A stretch of DNA of 64,000 nt, taken from positions 248,001 to 312,000 of the forward strand of contig JADQCE010000001.1 of NCBI GenBank assembly GCA_016278265.1, given 5' to 3'. Source of the stretch: Halothiobacillus sp. Lineage in GTDB: Bacteria; Pseudomonadota; Gammaproteobacteria; Halothiobacillales; Halothiobacillaceae. The position numbers and the translations under genes are program-made. The notes below the pieces were generated by a model. That model had not been told where the DNA came from. It did not search any database and was given only the letters and a program-made list of their open reading frames with translations. Shown one piece after another: positions 42,941 through 53,099 of this stretch. Within the stretch, counting starts at the first letter, position 1. Each line of letters starts with the position of its first letter.

Positions 42941-44434
42941 ATGAACAAAGAAATCCTTTTTGTCGTCGATTCGGTGTCCAACGAAAAGGGCGTCGACCGC
43001 GACGTCATCTTTGAGGCGATCGAGGCGGCGCTTGCCCAGGCAGCGCGCAAGCGTCACGGCGGTGACATCGAGACGCGCGTCGAAATCGACCGCGAAGACG
43101 GTAGTTACCGCACCTTCCGGCGCTGGATGGTGGTCGAGGGTGAAACCTCCGAACACCCGGAGCGCGAGATCATTCTCGAGGCCGCCCAGATGGACGAGCC
43201 CGACGTGCAGGTCGGTGACCACATCGAGGAAGAGATCGAATCGGCCGAGTTCGGCCGGATCGCCGCCCAGGCCGCCAAGCAGGTGATCGTGCAGAAGGTG
43301 CGCGAGGCCGAGCGCCGCCAGGTGGTCGAAGCCTACGAAGATCGCAAGGGCACCCTGATCATGGGGTTGGTCAAGCGGATCGATCGCGGCAACGTCATTC
43401 TCGATCTGGGTGGCAACGCCGAGGCGATGATCCCGCGCGACGAGATGATCGGCCGCGAGGCCGTTCGTCCCGGCGATCGCCTGCGGGGTTACGTCACCGA
43501 CGTGCGTCATGAGCCACGCGGTCCGCAGATTTTCGTGTCTCGCACCGCACCGGAATTCCTGATCGAGCTGTTCAAGCTCGAGGTGCCGGAGATATCCCAA
43601 GGGCTGATCGAGATCGTCAACGCCGCCCGCGACCCGGGCCTGCGCGCCAAGATCGCGGTGCTGTCCAACGATCCCCGCATCGACCCGGTAGGTACCTGCG
43701 TTGGCATGCGTGGCTCGCGGGTCCAGTCGGTGACCAACGAGCTCTCCGGTGAGCGGATTGATATCATTGTCTGGGACGAGAACCCGGCCCAGTTCGTCAT
43801 CAATGCGATGTCGCCGGCCGAGGTCGTTTCGATCGTCGTCGACGAGGACACCGGCAGCATGGACGTGGCGGTCAGCGAGGAGAACCTCTCCAAGGCGATC
43901 GGTCGCGGTGGCCAGAACGTCCGCCTCGCGAGCCAACTGACGCGCTGGCAGATCAATGTCATGAGCGAAGAGCAGGCGATCGAGAAAGGCGAGACCGAGA
44001 CGCGCCGCATCGTGGAACAGTTCATGGAGGCGCTCGACGTCGATCAGGAGGTCGGCGAGGTGCTGGTCGAGGCTGGTTTCACTACCATCGAGGAAATCGC
44101 CTATGTGCCCACCGAGGAGCTGCTCGAGGTCGAGGGCTTCGACGAGGGCATCGTCGACGAGCTGCGCAACCGGGCTCGGGATGCGTTGCTGACCATGGCG
44201 ATTGCCGGTGGCGGCGAGGCCGAGGAAGAAACCGAATCCTCCGGCGAGGCATTGGGCCTCGAGGAGCTCGACGGGATGACGGCCGAACTGGCTGCCAACC
44301 TGCGCGAGAACAACATCAAGGACTCGGAAGACGTTGCCGAGCTTTCCATTGATGAGTTGACGGAATACGAAGGCGTGGACGAGGAGCTTGCCGGGCGGCT
44401 GATCATGGCCGCACGCGCACCCTGGTTCGCCTAA
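42941..44434 (+). CDS. nusA: Transcription termination/antitermination factor NusA
   Basis: The 497-residue product has the RNA polymerase-binding N-terminal domain (1-125), S1 domain (about 135-200, GLVKRIDRGNVILDLGGNAEAMIP), two KH domains (about 230-345, including GRGGQNVRLAS) and two C-terminal acidic repeats typical of gammaproteobacteria. It binds elongating polymerase and affects pausing and termination, and in E. coli feeds back on its own operon, which makes the leader terminator upstream notable. Confidence 0.98.
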   Translation: MNKEILFVVDSVSNEKGVDRDVIFEAIEAALAQAARKRHGGDIETRVEIDREDGSYRTFRRWMVVEGETSEHPEREIILEAAQMDEPDVQVGDHIEEEIESAEFGRIAAQAAKQVIVQKVREAERRQVVEAYEDRKGTLIMGLVKRIDRGNVILDLGGNAEAMIPRDEMIGREAVRPGDRLRGYVTDVRHEPRGPQIFVSRTAPEFLIELFKLEVPEISQGLIEIVNAARDPGLRAKIAVLSNDPRIDPVGTCVGMRGSRVQSVTNELSGERIDIIVWDENPAQFVINAMSPAEVVSIVVDEDTGSMDVAVSEENLSKAIGRGGQNVRLASQLTRWQINVMSEEQAIEKGETETRRIVEQFMEALDVDQEVGEVLVEAGFTTIEEIAYVPTEELLEVEGFDEGIVDELRNRARDALLTMAIAGGGEAEEETESSGEALGLEELDGMTAELAANLRENNIKDSEDVAELSIDELTEYEGVDEELAGRLIMAARAPWFA

Positions 44435-44523
44435 TTGGTCGGCGAAGACCGACCCGTCGCCATCGGCAGGTGCCGAGGCGTGAAATCTCTATTTGATAGT
44501 TTGCAGGACCACAGGAGTCGTTA

Positions 44524-47145
44524 ATGTCCGAGGTCACGGTTAAAGATTTGGCAAAAGTGGTAGGCGCCACCCCCGAACGGCTGCTTGAGCAACTGGCTGA
44601 AGCGGGCGTCACGGTCGCCTCCGTGGATGCCAGTGTCAGTGACGACGACAAGATGAAGCTGCTGGCCCATCTGCGTAAGTCGCGCTCATCGGGTGAAGGG
44701 GAGGCGAAGTCGCCTTCCTCGCGCATCACGCTCAAGCGTCGCTCTCAGCAGGAGATCAAGGTCGGTGGCGGTGGCCGTGGCGGCAAGACCGTCGCGGTCG
44801 AATATCGTCGCCGCAAGACCTATGTCTCACGTGACGAGGTCGAGCCGACCGAAGAGACCGAGCAAGCCGAGCAGCCGGCCGAGGAAGTGACCCAGGCGGC
44901 ACCGGTGGAAGAACAGCCGGCCGCCGAGGCCGCGCCGCCGGTCGAAGAGGCGGTGAAGACCACCGCCGACGCCGAGCCGGTCGAGCAGGAAGAGTCGCCC
45001 GTCGAGCCGGAGCCCGAGCAGGCTCCTGTTGAACCCGCCGAACCGGTGGCCGAGCCCGTGACCGAGGAAAAGCCGGTCGAAGAGCCGGCTGTCGAGGAGA
45101 CCGCTCCCGCCGAGGAAGCTGTCAGTGGCGAAGACAAGGACGACGGCAAGAAGAAGTCCCGTCTGCGCATTGTGGCCATGCCGGAAGAGGCGCCGGGTAT
45201 CCCGGTCTCGACCGACGAGGCCCGTCCCAAGCGCGGCAAGCATGGCGGCAAGGGCCGGCATGCCCGTGAAACCGCCCGGGAAGAACTGCACCTGGGTGCC
45301 GGTGCCGGTCGTCGCCGCAAGAAAGGCAAGAAGGGCGCGGCGTCGAAGACGGCCGTGGCCACCCGTCACACCTTCGAGAAGCCGACTGCCCCGGTTGTCC
45401 GTGACGTCAATGTTCCCGAGTCGATCTCGGTAGAGGAACTGGCGCAGCGCATGGCCGTAAAGGGCGTCGACGTGGTCAAGGTCCTGTTCAACATGGGCGT
45501 GATGGCCACCATCAACCAGGTGCTCGACCAGGACACCGCGATCCTCGTGGTCGAGGAGATGGGGCATACGCCGCACGCCGAGTCCGAGACCGCGATCGAG
45601 GACGAGGCGCTTGAGCAGGTTGAGCAGGGCGAGGCCATGCCGCGTCCGCCGGTCGTGACCGTCATGGGTCACGTCGACCACGGCAAGACCTCGCTGCTCG
45701 ACTACATCCGCCGTGCCAAGGTGACCGCCGGCGAAGCCGGTGGCATTACCCAGCACGTCGGCGCCTATCACGTCGACACGCCGCGTGGCACCGTCACCTT
45801 CCTCGATACCCCGGGTCACGAGGCGTTCACCGCCATGCGTGCCCGTGGGGCGAGTGCCACCGACGTGGTCGTGCTGGTCGTGGCGGCGGATGACGGCGTC
45901 ATGCCGCAGACGAAAGAGGCGATCCACCATGCCCGCGCCGGTAACGTGCCGATGGTGGTGGCCGTCAACAAGATCGACAAGGAAGGCGCCGACCCGGAGC
46001 GGGTGCGCGCCGAGCTGTCGCAGGAAGAGGTGATCTCCGAGGAGTGGGGTGGCGACACGCAGTTTGTGCATGTCTCCGCGCACACCGGTGAAGGGATCGA
46101 CCAGCTGCTCGAGGCGATTCTTCTGCAGGCCGAGCTCCAGGAGCTCAAGTCCCCGGTCGAGGGCCATGCCATCGGTACCGTGGTCGAGTCCTCGCTCGAG
46201 AAGGGCCGTGGACCGGTCGCGACTATCCTGGTTCAGAGTGGCACCCTCAAGAAGGGCGATACCGTGGTCGTGGGCAAGGAGTACGGCCGAGTCCGTGCCC
46301 TGCTCGATGAGACGGGGCAGCAGGTCAAGTCGGCCGGCCCGTCCATCCCGGTGGTCGTGCTGGGTCTGTCCGGCACGCCCGAAGCCGGTGACGAGCTGGT
46401 CGTCATCGAGGACGAGAAGAAGGCGCGTGAAATCGCCGAGTTCCGCGAGGCCAAGCAGCGTGATTCACGTCTGGCGGCCCAGCAGGCTGCGAAGCTGGAG
46501 AACCTGTTCGACCAGATGAAGGAGGGCGAGGTCGAGTCGCTGAACGTGCTGGTCAAGGCCGACGTGCAGGGTTCCGCCGAGGCCATCCGCGACAGCCTGC
46601 AGAAGCTCTCGACCGATGACGTCAAGGTCAACGTCCTGATGAGCGGCGTGGGCGGGATCAACGAGTCGGACATCAACCTCGCGGCCACCTCGAGCGCGAT
46701 CGTCATCGGCTTCAACGTCCGTGCCGACGCCGCCGCTCGCAAGACGGCCGGCGAGCAGGACGTCGAGATCCGCTACTACTCGGTCATCTACGAGATGCTT
46801 GACGATGTCAGGGCAGCCATGACCGGCCTGCTGGGTACTGAAACCCAGGAGAAGTTCGTCGGTCTGGCCGAGGTGCGCGACGTGTTCCGCTCGCCGAAGC
46901 TGGGCGCGATTGCCGGCTGCATGGTCACCGAGGGCGTGGTCAAGCGGAACAACCCGATTCGCGTCCTGCGCGACAACGTCGTCATCTACGAGGGCGAGCT
47001 CGAGTCGCTGCGCCGCTTCAAGGACGATGCCCAGGAAGTGCGCGCCGGCATGGAGTGTGGCATCGGCGTAAAGAACTACAACGACGTCAAGGTCGGCGAC
47101 CAGATCGAGGTCTTCGAGCGCTTCGAGGTCCAGCGGACCCTCTGA
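44524..47145 (+). CDS. infB: Translation initiation factor IF-2
   Basis: The 873-residue product has the IF2 N-terminal subdomain (1-52), a long Pro/Glu/Val-rich acidic linker (about 105-230), a Lys/Arg-rich hinge, a second N domain (about 300-350) and the GTPase domain with GHVDHGKTS at 382-390, DTPGHEAF and NKIDK. It brings fMet-tRNA to the 30S subunit. The start at ATG 44524 has AGGAG upstream (8 bases). nusA ends 90 bases earlier. Confidence 0.98.
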   Translation: MSEVTVKDLAKVVGATPERLLEQLAEAGVTVASVDASVSDDDKMKLLAHLRKSRSSGEGEAKSPSSRITLKRRSQQEIKVGGGGRGGKTVAVEYRRRKTYVSRDEVEPTEETEQAEQPAEEVTQAAPVEEQPAAEAAPPVEEAVKTTADAEPVEQEESPVEPEPEQAPVEPAEPVAEPVTEEKPVEEPAVEETAPAEEAVSGEDKDDGKKKSRLRIVAMPEEAPGIPVSTDEARPKRGKHGGKGRHARETAREELHLGAGAGRRRKKGKKGAASKTAVATRHTFEKPTAPVVRDVNVPESISVEELAQRMAVKGVDVVKVLFNMGVMATINQVLDQDTAILVVEEMGHTPHAESETAIEDEALEQVEQGEAMPRPPVVTVMGHVDHGKTSLLDYIRRAKVTAGEAGGITQHVGAYHVDTPRGTVTFLDTPGHEAFTAMRARGASATDVVVLVVAADDGVMPQTKEAIHHARAGNVPMVVAVNKIDKEGADPERVRAELSQEEVISEEWGGDTQFVHVSAHTGEGIDQLLEAILLQAELQELKSPVEGHAIGTVVESSLEKGRGPVATILVQSGTLKKGDTVVVGKEYGRVRALLDETGQQVKSAGPSIPVVVLGLSGTPEAGDELVVIEDEKKAREIAEFREAKQRDSRLAAQQAAKLENLFDQMKEGEVESLNVLVKADVQGSAEAIRDSLQKLSTDDVKVNVLMSGVGGINESDINLAATSSAIVIGFNVRADAAARKTAGEQDVEIRYYSVIYEMLDDVRAAMTGLLGTETQEKFVGLAEVRDVFRSPKLGAIAGCMVTEGVVKRNNPIRVLRDNVVIYEGELESLRRFKDDAQEVRAGMECGIGVKNYNDVKVGDQIEVFERFEVQRTL

Positions 47146-47155
47146 GGCGAACGTT

Positions 47156-47590
47156 ATGGCACAGGGTTTTCAGCGCCACAAGCGAGTGGCCGGCCAGATC
47201 AAGCGCGAGATCGCCGAGCTGATCCGTGATTCCGGCGTGGACGGCGGGGCGAACGCGCCGTTGACCATGCTGACGGTCACGGACTGCGAGGTCTCTCGCG
47301 ATCTCGCCCACGCGCGCATCTTCTACAGCGTACTCAATGCCGATGAGCAGCCGATCGCCGAGCAATGGCTCAACGAGGCGGCCGGGTTCCTGCGTGGCGA
47401 ACTGGGCCATCGGATGCGCTTGCGCATCGTCCCGCAGCTGACCTTCATCTTCGACAACTCGATCGAGCAGGGCATGCAGATGGATGCCCTGATTCGCGCC
47501 GTGCGTGACAAGGATGGCGACGCCGGGGACGATGCGGCCGACGAGCGTGGTGCCGACCGGGACGACTCCGAGGAAGACGGCCGGCGCTAA
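47156..47590 (+). CDS. rbfA: Ribosome-binding factor A
   Basis: The 144-residue product has the KH-type RbfA core (1-115; QRHKRVAGQIKREIAELI, LTVTDCEVSRDLAHARIFYSVL) and an Asp-rich tail of about 30 residues. It acts in 16S rRNA 5'-end processing and cold adaptation. It lies 10 bases after infB and 18 before truB. Confidence 0.96.
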   Translation: MAQGFQRHKRVAGQIKREIAELIRDSGVDGGANAPLTMLTVTDCEVSRDLAHARIFYSVLNADEQPIAEQWLNEAAGFLRGELGHRMRLRIVPQLTFIFDNSIEQGMQMDALIRAVRDKDGDAGDDAADERGADRDDSEEDGRR

Positions 47591-47608
47591 GCCGGTATCG
47601 TCCGTCGT

Positions 47609-48532
47609 ATGGCACGCAAGCGTCGCGGTCGCGAGATCAATGGCATCGTCCTGTTCGACAAGCCCCTGGGCTTGAGCTCGAACCAGGCGCTGCAACGCGT
47701 CCGGCGGCTGTTCGATGCCGCCAAGGCCGGTCACACCGGCAGTCTCGATCCGGCGGCCTCCGGCCTTCTGCCGGTATGCTTCGGTCAGGCGACTCGCATC
47801 TCCGGATTGCTGCTCGATGCCGACAAGACCTACCGGGTGACCGGTCGGTTGGGCACGCTGACGGACAGTGGCGATCTCGAGGGCGAAGTCATCGAAACCC
47901 GCGAGGTGCCGCCCATCGACACTGGCGCGATGGAGGCGGTACTGGCGCGCTTTCGTGGCCGGGTCGAGCAGGTGCCGCCGATGCACTCGGCGCTCAAGCA
48001 CGAGGGCCGGCGGCTGTACGAACTGGCGCGCGAGGGCAAGACGGTCGAGCGCAAGGCGCGCCCGATCGACTTTCACGAGATCACGTTGGAAGCCCTGTCT
48101 GCCACCGAATTCACGCTGCGAGTGCATTCGAGCAAGGGTGCCTATATCCGCACCCTGATCGAGGATATCGGCGAGGCGATCGGCTGCGGCGCGGTGGTGA
48201 TCGAACTGCGCCGTATCGGCCTCGGTCCGTGGTCGATGGACGAGCAGCCGACCTACCGTCTAGAGGACCTCGAGGCGATCGCCGCCGAGGGCGGGATCGA
48301 TTCCCTCGATCATGTTATCCTCCCGATCGATTCGGCGCTCGGTGCCTATCCGGCCGTCGTGCTGGACGCCTCGAGCGTCGACCCAATTCGCCATGGTCAT
48401 CCGGTGTTTGTGCCCAATGCGCCACAAACCGGGTGGTTTCGACTCTACGCACCTGACAACCTCTTCCTGGGTATGGGGGAAGTGCTGGATGACGGGCGAA
48501 CCGCGCCGCGACGATTGTTCGCGGCGTTGTAA
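47609..48532 (+). CDS. truB: tRNA pseudouridine-55 synthase
   Basis: The 307-residue product contains the catalytic Asp47 in GHTGSLDPAASGLLPVC and the later RVHSSKGAYIRTLIEDIG motif. It makes pseudouridine 55 in the T loop of tRNAs. A PUA-like C-terminal domain follows from about 250. A short hairpin with no T-run (48534-48549) comes directly after the stop, and rpsO follows. Confidence 0.97.
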   Translation: MARKRRGREINGIVLFDKPLGLSSNQALQRVRRLFDAAKAGHTGSLDPAASGLLPVCFGQATRISGLLLDADKTYRVTGRLGTLTDSGDLEGEVIETREVPPIDTGAMEAVLARFRGRVEQVPPMHSALKHEGRRLYELAREGKTVERKARPIDFHEITLEALSATEFTLRVHSSKGAYIRTLIEDIGEAIGCGAVVIELRRIGLGPWSMDEQPTYRLEDLEAIAAEGGIDSLDHVILPIDSALGAYPAVVLDASSVDPIRHGHPVFVPNAPQTGWFRLYAPDNLFLGMGEVLDDGRTAPRRLFAAL

Positions 48533-48572
48533 GGGGCGCAAAAGCGCCCAAATGCATTGCGGGACGGTGGCA

Positions 48573-48591
48573 TTCAGGCGGCAAGCCTGAA
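48573..48591 (+). promoter_or_regulatory. Hairpin in the rpsO leader
   Basis: TTCAGGC, GGCAA loop, GCCTGAA lies 56 bases before rpsO. Ribosomal protein S15 represses its own mRNA through leader structures in several bacteria, so this is a candidate site; the loop alone does not prove it. Confidence 0.3.
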
Positions 48592-48646
48592 CGACTGACC
48601 CACGATGGACTTTTAAAGATTCACCCAGGCAGATAGGAGAATTCCC

Positions 48647-48916
48647 ATGTCCCTGAACGAAAAGACTACCGCCGATGTCGTTGCCGAGTTCGGCAAAGAC
48701 GCGAATGACACCGGTTCCCCGGAAGTCCAGGTCGCGCTGCTGACCCAGCGGATCACGCACCTGACCGAGCACTTCGCGACCCACAAGCAGGATCACCATT
48801 CCCGCCGTGGCCTGCTCAAGCTGGTCAACCAGCGTCGCAAGATGCTCGACTACCTCAAGTCCAAGAGCCTCACCCGCTACCAGGACTTGATCAAGAAGCT
48901 GGGCCTGCGCAAGTAA
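48647..48916 (+). CDS. rpsO: 30S ribosomal protein S15
   Basis: The 89-residue product has the S15 signature ([39 protein letters not shown]) and normal length. It binds the central domain of 16S rRNA. AGGAG lies seven bases before ATG 48647. A terminator with a long T-run follows, and pnp lies beyond it, as in E. coli. Confidence 0.99.
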   Translation: MSLNEKTTADVVAEFGKDANDTGSPEVQVALLTQRITHLTEHFATHKQDHHSRRGLLKLVNQRRKMLDYLKSKSLTRYQDLIKKLGLRK

Positions 48917-48936
48917 GCGCATCCCGGTTACACTTG

Positions 48937-48964
48937 AAACCCGTCGCATTGCGGCGGGTTTTTT
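48937..48964 (+). terminator. Intrinsic terminator after rpsO
   Basis: A stem of about 11 bp (AAACCCGTCGC with GCGGCGGGTTT, one T-G pair) with a three-base loop, continuing into six T. Read-through would supply pnp. Confidence 0.88.
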
Positions 48965-49031
48965 GTTTGCGAGGTGGTCAGTCGATCGTCTCGCCGCCCA
49001 TCGAACACATTTGATACGTCAGGAGCCAAGC

Positions 49032-51116
49032 GTGGCAGTGAGCAAGCAATCCTTCGAGTACGGTCAACACACCGTCACCCTGGAGACCGGCGAAATCGCC
49101 CGGCAGGCCAGCGGGGCGGTCATGGTCACCATGGGCGAGACGGTGGTGCTGGTCACCGCCGTGGTCGCGCCGACCGCGGATCCGTCCAAGGATTTCCTGC
49201 CCCTGACGATCGAGTACCAGGAAAAGTTCTACGCCGCCGGGCGGGTGCCGGGCAGCTTCTTCCGTCGCGAGGGACGCTCGACCGAGGGGGAGACCTTGGT
49301 CGCGCGCCTGATCGATCGGCCGGTGCGCCCGCTGTTTGCCAAGGGCTTCACCCATGAGACACAGGTCATCGCCCAGGTGCTCTCGCTCGATCCCGAGGTC
49401 GACTCCGAGATCCCGGCACTGATCGGCGCCTCGGCCGCGCTGTCACTCTCGGGCGCGCCGTTTTCCGGTCCGATCGGTGCCGCGCGAGTCGGGCATATCG
49501 GTGGCGAGTTCGTGCTCAACCCGAGTCCGGCGCAACTGACCGAATCACGCCTGGACCTGGTGGTGGCCGGCACGGACAAGGCCGTACTGATGGTCGAGTC
49601 CGAGGCCGACCAGCTGCCGGAAGACGTCATGCTCGATGCGGTCATGTTCGGCCACGAGCAGATGCACGCAGCCATCCAGGCGATCGAGGCCCTGGCCGCC
49701 GAAGCCGGTCGGCCGACGATCGAGTGGACCCCGCCGGCCGACAACTCGGCCCTGGCCGCCGAGATCGAGGCGGCCTTCCGCGCCGAGATCGAAGCCGCTT
49801 ACCAGATCGCCGACAAGGCCGAGCGCGGTGGGCGTCTGGGGCAGTTGCGCGGCCAGATCCGAGACCGCTTCGTCGACGAGTCGGCCGAGCCGCCGGTCAG
49901 CGAGAAGACGGTCGATGGCCTGGTCAAGGGCATCGAGTCCGACGTGGTCCGAGGCGATATCCTCGCAGGCAAGCCGCGCATCGACGGGCGTGATACCCGC
50001 ACCGTCCGTCCGATCAGCATCCGCACCGGCTTTCTGCCGCGTGCCCACGGCTCGGCACTGTTCACCCGCGGCGAGACCCAAGCGATGGTGGTGACCACCC
50101 TAGGTACCGCCCGCGACGCGCAGATGATCGATGCCGTGGGTGGCGAGCGCAAGGAACCGTTCCTGTTCCATTACAACTTCCCGCCGTTCTGCGTGGGGGA
50201 GACCGGCCGTTTCGGCATGCCCAAGCGCCGCGAAATCGGTCACGGCAACCTCGCGCGTCGTGGCGTGATGGCTGCCCTACCGCCGGCCGAGGAGTTCCCG
50301 TACACCATCCGGGTCGTCTCCGAGATCACCGAGTCCAATGGCTCGTCCTCGATGGCCTCCGTCTGTGGCGCCTCGCTCGCCATGATGGATGCCGGCGTAC
50401 CGGTGAAGGCGCCGGTAGCCGGGATCGCCATGGGCCTGATCAAGGAAGGCGAGCAGTTCGTCGTGCTCACCGACATCCTCGGTGACGAGGATCACCTCGG
50501 CGACATGGACTTCAAGGTGGCGGGCACCGCCGATGGGGTGAATGCCCTGCAGATGGACATCAAGATCGAGGGCATCAACCGCGAGATCATGGAAGAGGCG
50601 CTGCGTGAGGCACGCGCCGGGCGCAGCCATATACTCGGCTGCATGAACGAGGCGCTGGCCGAGGCCCGCACGGATCTGTCTTCGCACGCGCCCCGCTTCA
50701 TCACCGTGCGCATCAACCCCGAGCGCAAGGGCGACCTGATCGGCAAGGGCGGCTCGACCATCCAGGCGCTGACGAAGGAGACCGAAACCCAGATCGACAT
50801 CAGCGAGGACGGGCTGGTCACCATTGCCGCGCCCAACGGCGAGGCCGCCGAGGAGGCCCGTCGTCGCGTCGAGGAGCTGACCGCGGAGCTTGAGGTGGGC
50901 AAGGTCTACCACGGCAAGGTCGTCGGCATTAAGGATTTTGGCGCCTTCGTCAACATCGCCCCTGGCAAGGATGGACTGCTGCACATCTCGGAGATGGCGG
51001 ATGCCCGGGTCGAGAAGGTCACCGACGTGGTCAACGAGGGTGACGAAGTTGACGTCAAGCTGCTCGAGGTCGACCGGCAGGGGCGCCTGCGCCTGTCCAT
51101 GCGATTCCCCCGATAG
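49032..51116 (+). CDS. pnp: Polynucleotide phosphorylase
   Basis: The 694-residue product has two RNase PH-like domains (about 1-215 and 305-535), a KH domain ([19 protein letters not shown]) and an S1 domain ([25 protein letters not shown]). It degrades RNA 3' to 5' using phosphate. The start is GTG 49032 with AGGAG six bases upstream; the open frame extends further but without a ribosome site. In E. coli pnp is processed and autoregulated through its leader. Confidence 0.97.
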   Translation: MAVSKQSFEYGQHTVTLETGEIARQASGAVMVTMGETVVLVTAVVAPTADPSKDFLPLTIEYQEKFYAAGRVPGSFFRREGRSTEGETLVARLIDRPVRPLFAKGFTHETQVIAQVLSLDPEVDSEIPALIGASAALSLSGAPFSGPIGAARVGHIGGEFVLNPSPAQLTESRLDLVVAGTDKAVLMVESEADQLPEDVMLDAVMFGHEQMHAAIQAIEALAAEAGRPTIEWTPPADNSALAAEIEAAFRAEIEAAYQIADKAERGGRLGQLRGQIRDRFVDESAEPPVSEKTVDGLVKGIESDVVRGDILAGKPRIDGRDTRTVRPISIRTGFLPRAHGSALFTRGETQAMVVTTLGTARDAQMIDAVGGERKEPFLFHYNFPPFCVGETGRFGMPKRREIGHGNLARRGVMAALPPAEEFPYTIRVVSEITESNGSSSMASVCGASLAMMDAGVPVKAPVAGIAMGLIKEGEQFVVLTDILGDEDHLGDMDFKVAGTADGVNALQMDIKIEGINREIMEEALREARAGRSHILGCMNEALAEARTDLSSHAPRFITVRINPERKGDLIGKGGSTIQALTKETETQIDISEDGLVTIAAPNGEAAEEARRRVEELTAELEVGKVYHGKVVGIKDFGAFVNIAPGKDGLLHISEMADARVEKVTDVVNEGDEVDVKLLEVDRQGRLRLSMRFPR

Positions 51117-51194
51117 AACGAAGGCGGTTTGCTGGGTCGGTCACTACCCGACCCCTAATGCGTCGGATGATCATCCAGTGAGCTACTACAAGCC

Positions 51195-52466
51195 ATGACA
51201 AAGGCCGAACATTACCCACCCAATGACGAGGCGGCCCAGCGGATCGTCCAGTCGGTGCGCCTCGCGCGCCAGCCGATCGTCGATGCCGATCTCAATACGA
51301 TCGGGTACGAACTACTCTATCGGGCGGCGGATGCCGACCAGGTGGCTCGAATCGGCAATTCCAATCAGGCGACGGCATCGACCGTGCTCAACGCCCTGAG
51401 CGAGATCGGTCTCGATAGCCTGGTTGGGGGCAAGCAGGCGTTCATCAACGTGCCGGGGAAGATGCTCTTCAGTGACGTGCTGGAGGGCATCGTGGCCCCG
51501 TCGGTGGTCCTGGAAATACTCGAGACGGTCGAATGTGATGAACGGACCGCCGAGGCCATCAAGCGCCTGAAGAAGGCCGGTTACCGCGTCGCGCTGGATG
51601 ACTTCCCGCCCGAATCGATCGACAAGCCCTGCGCCGCCGAGTGCCATTACGTCAAGTTCGACGTGCTGGAGGTAGGGCTGGATCGAATCATCGCGGCGCT
51701 GCCTGCGGCACGCAAGGCGGGTCTCAAGGTCATCGCCGAGAAGGTTGAGGAGTGGGACGTCTACGATCGTCTGCGCGATGCCGGGGTGGATTACTTCCAG
51801 GGGCATTTCGTCTCCCGTCCGGAGATGGTGGTGCGCCCGACCGTGCGCGCTTCCAAGGCGAACCTGATGGGGCTCTTGATTCTGCTGCAGGATGACGACG
51901 CCTCGTTGGGAGAGATCGTCGAGCGCATCAACACCGATCTTGCCTTGAGTTATCGCTTGTTGCGGCTGGTCAACTCGGCCGCCATCGGCCTGCGTCGCGA
52001 GGTCGACTCGGTCGAGGAGGCGGTGCGCTTGTTGGGGCTCAATGCCGTTCGGAGCCTGGTCTACCTGTCCGCGCTGACGGGTGTGGACGGCAAGCCGCCG
52101 GCCCTGATCCACAACACCATGATCCGGGCGCGGTTTGCCGAATTGCTGGCGGCGCAGAGTCGCATGGCCAACCCGCCGACTGCCTTTTTGGTCGGGCTGT
52201 TCTCCAATCTTGATGCCTTTTACAACCAGCCGCTCGCCCAGTTGATCGATGAGTTGCCGCTGACCGACGATATTGCCAGTGCGCTCTTGGAAGGGCAGGG
52301 CAGTCTCGGCGAGCTGCTTGAGTACGTTCGCTTCTATGAAAAGGGCCAGTGGCTCGAGGCCGACGGCGAGACCGCGGTTTCGTCGCTCAACGAGGTGGCA
52401 CCGAATTGCTATCTCGATGCCGTGCGTTGGGATGAGGCGTTGAGGGAGTCGTTGGGCGGTCCCTGA
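51195..52466 (+). CDS. EAL-HDOD domain signalling protein, EAL degenerate
   Basis: The 423-residue product has an EAL-like barrel (about 18-215) followed by an HDOD domain (about 220-400). The catalytic signature is lost: YELLYR replaces the EAL motif, FINVP the metal-binding N motif and DDFPPE the DDFGTG loop, so it should not cleave c-di-GMP but could bind a ligand or partner. This fits the YuxH/CdgJ group that regulates motility or surface behaviour. It follows pnp by 78 bases and has its own strong terminator. Confidence 0.85.
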   Translation: MTKAEHYPPNDEAAQRIVQSVRLARQPIVDADLNTIGYELLYRAADADQVARIGNSNQATASTVLNALSEIGLDSLVGGKQAFINVPGKMLFSDVLEGIVAPSVVLEILETVECDERTAEAIKRLKKAGYRVALDDFPPESIDKPCAAECHYVKFDVLEVGLDRIIAALPAARKAGLKVIAEKVEEWDVYDRLRDAGVDYFQGHFVSRPEMVVRPTVRASKANLMGLLILLQDDDASLGEIVERINTDLALSYRLLRLVNSAAIGLRREVDSVEEAVRLLGLNAVRSLVYLSALTGVDGKPPALIHNTMIRARFAELLAAQSRMANPPTAFLVGLFSNLDAFYNQPLAQLIDELPLTDDIASALLEGQGSLGELLEYVRFYEKGQWLEADGETAVSSLNEVAPNCYLDAVRWDEALRESLGGP

Positions 52467-52505
52467 ACCCTGACGCCCAGCCGCGCTTCTCCCTCTGGAA
52501 AATGA

Positions 52506-52538
52506 AAGGGCCGTGATCGATGATCACGGCCCTTCTTT
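52506..52538. terminator. Terminator between EAL-HDOD and cNMP-binding genes
   Basis: A perfect 13-bp stem AAGGGCCGTGATC/GATCACGGCCCTT (52506-52518 and 52522-52534) with a three-base loop, followed by CTTTG. It lies between convergent genes and may serve both. Confidence 0.8.
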
Positions 52539-52569
52539 GTATCGGAGGTCGGCTGGTGTCGAGGCCGTC

Positions 52570-53058
52570 TCAGAACCGGCCGATGCTCGGGTTGATGTAG
52601 CTCAACAGCTCGCTGTGCTGACGGTTCATGCGCCGAATGATCTCGCGCACGCTGTGCACGATGGCGCGCATCACCTTGTAGACGAGGATCGGGTGGTCGA
52701 CCAGCAACGACTCGAGATGGGCCCGGTCGAGCATCACCACGTGCGCGTCGCCGACGGCACGCAGGGTTGCGCTGTGCGGCGTGCCGTCGAGAAAGCCCGA
52801 CTCGCCGGCCAGTTGCCCGGTTTCGAGCAGGTGCAGCGTGTCGGAGAATCCGCGGCCGGTGTCGCGGCTGACCGCGAACCGCCCCTGGACGACGACGAAT
52901 AGCGTGTCGCTGCTATGGCCTTCCTCGAACAGGATCTCGCCGTTTTTTATCGCGCGCCGCGTGCACACGTTGGCGAGCAGGCGGCATTGATCGTCGTTGA
53001 GTTCCTGTCCCAGCGCAGTTTGCTTGAGCTCCTCGCCGTTTACGACTTGTTTCGTCAT
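52570..53058 (-). CDS. Cyclic nucleotide-binding-fold protein without HTH
   Basis: The 162-residue product is essentially one cNMP-binding domain (about 25-135): NGEILFEEGHSSDTLFVVVQGRFAV, GQLAGESGFLDGTPHSATLRA (the phosphate-binding cassette region). There is no C-terminal helix-turn-helix, so it is not a Crp/Fnr regulator on its own; it may report on a ligand or partner. ATG 53058 has AGGA about seven bases upstream. Confidence 0.82.
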   Translation of the reverse strand: MTKQVVNGEELKQTALGQELNDDQCRLLANVCTRRAIKNGEILFEEGHSSDTLFVVVQGRFAVSRDTGRGFSDTLHLLETGQLAGESGFLDGTPHSATLRAVGDAHVVMLDRAHLESLLVDHPILVYKVMRAIVHSVREIIRRMNRQHSELLSYINPSIGRF

Positions 53059-53099
53059 GGTCTTTCCTGTTGCCGTTTGACGGATGGGCATAGCCCGGT

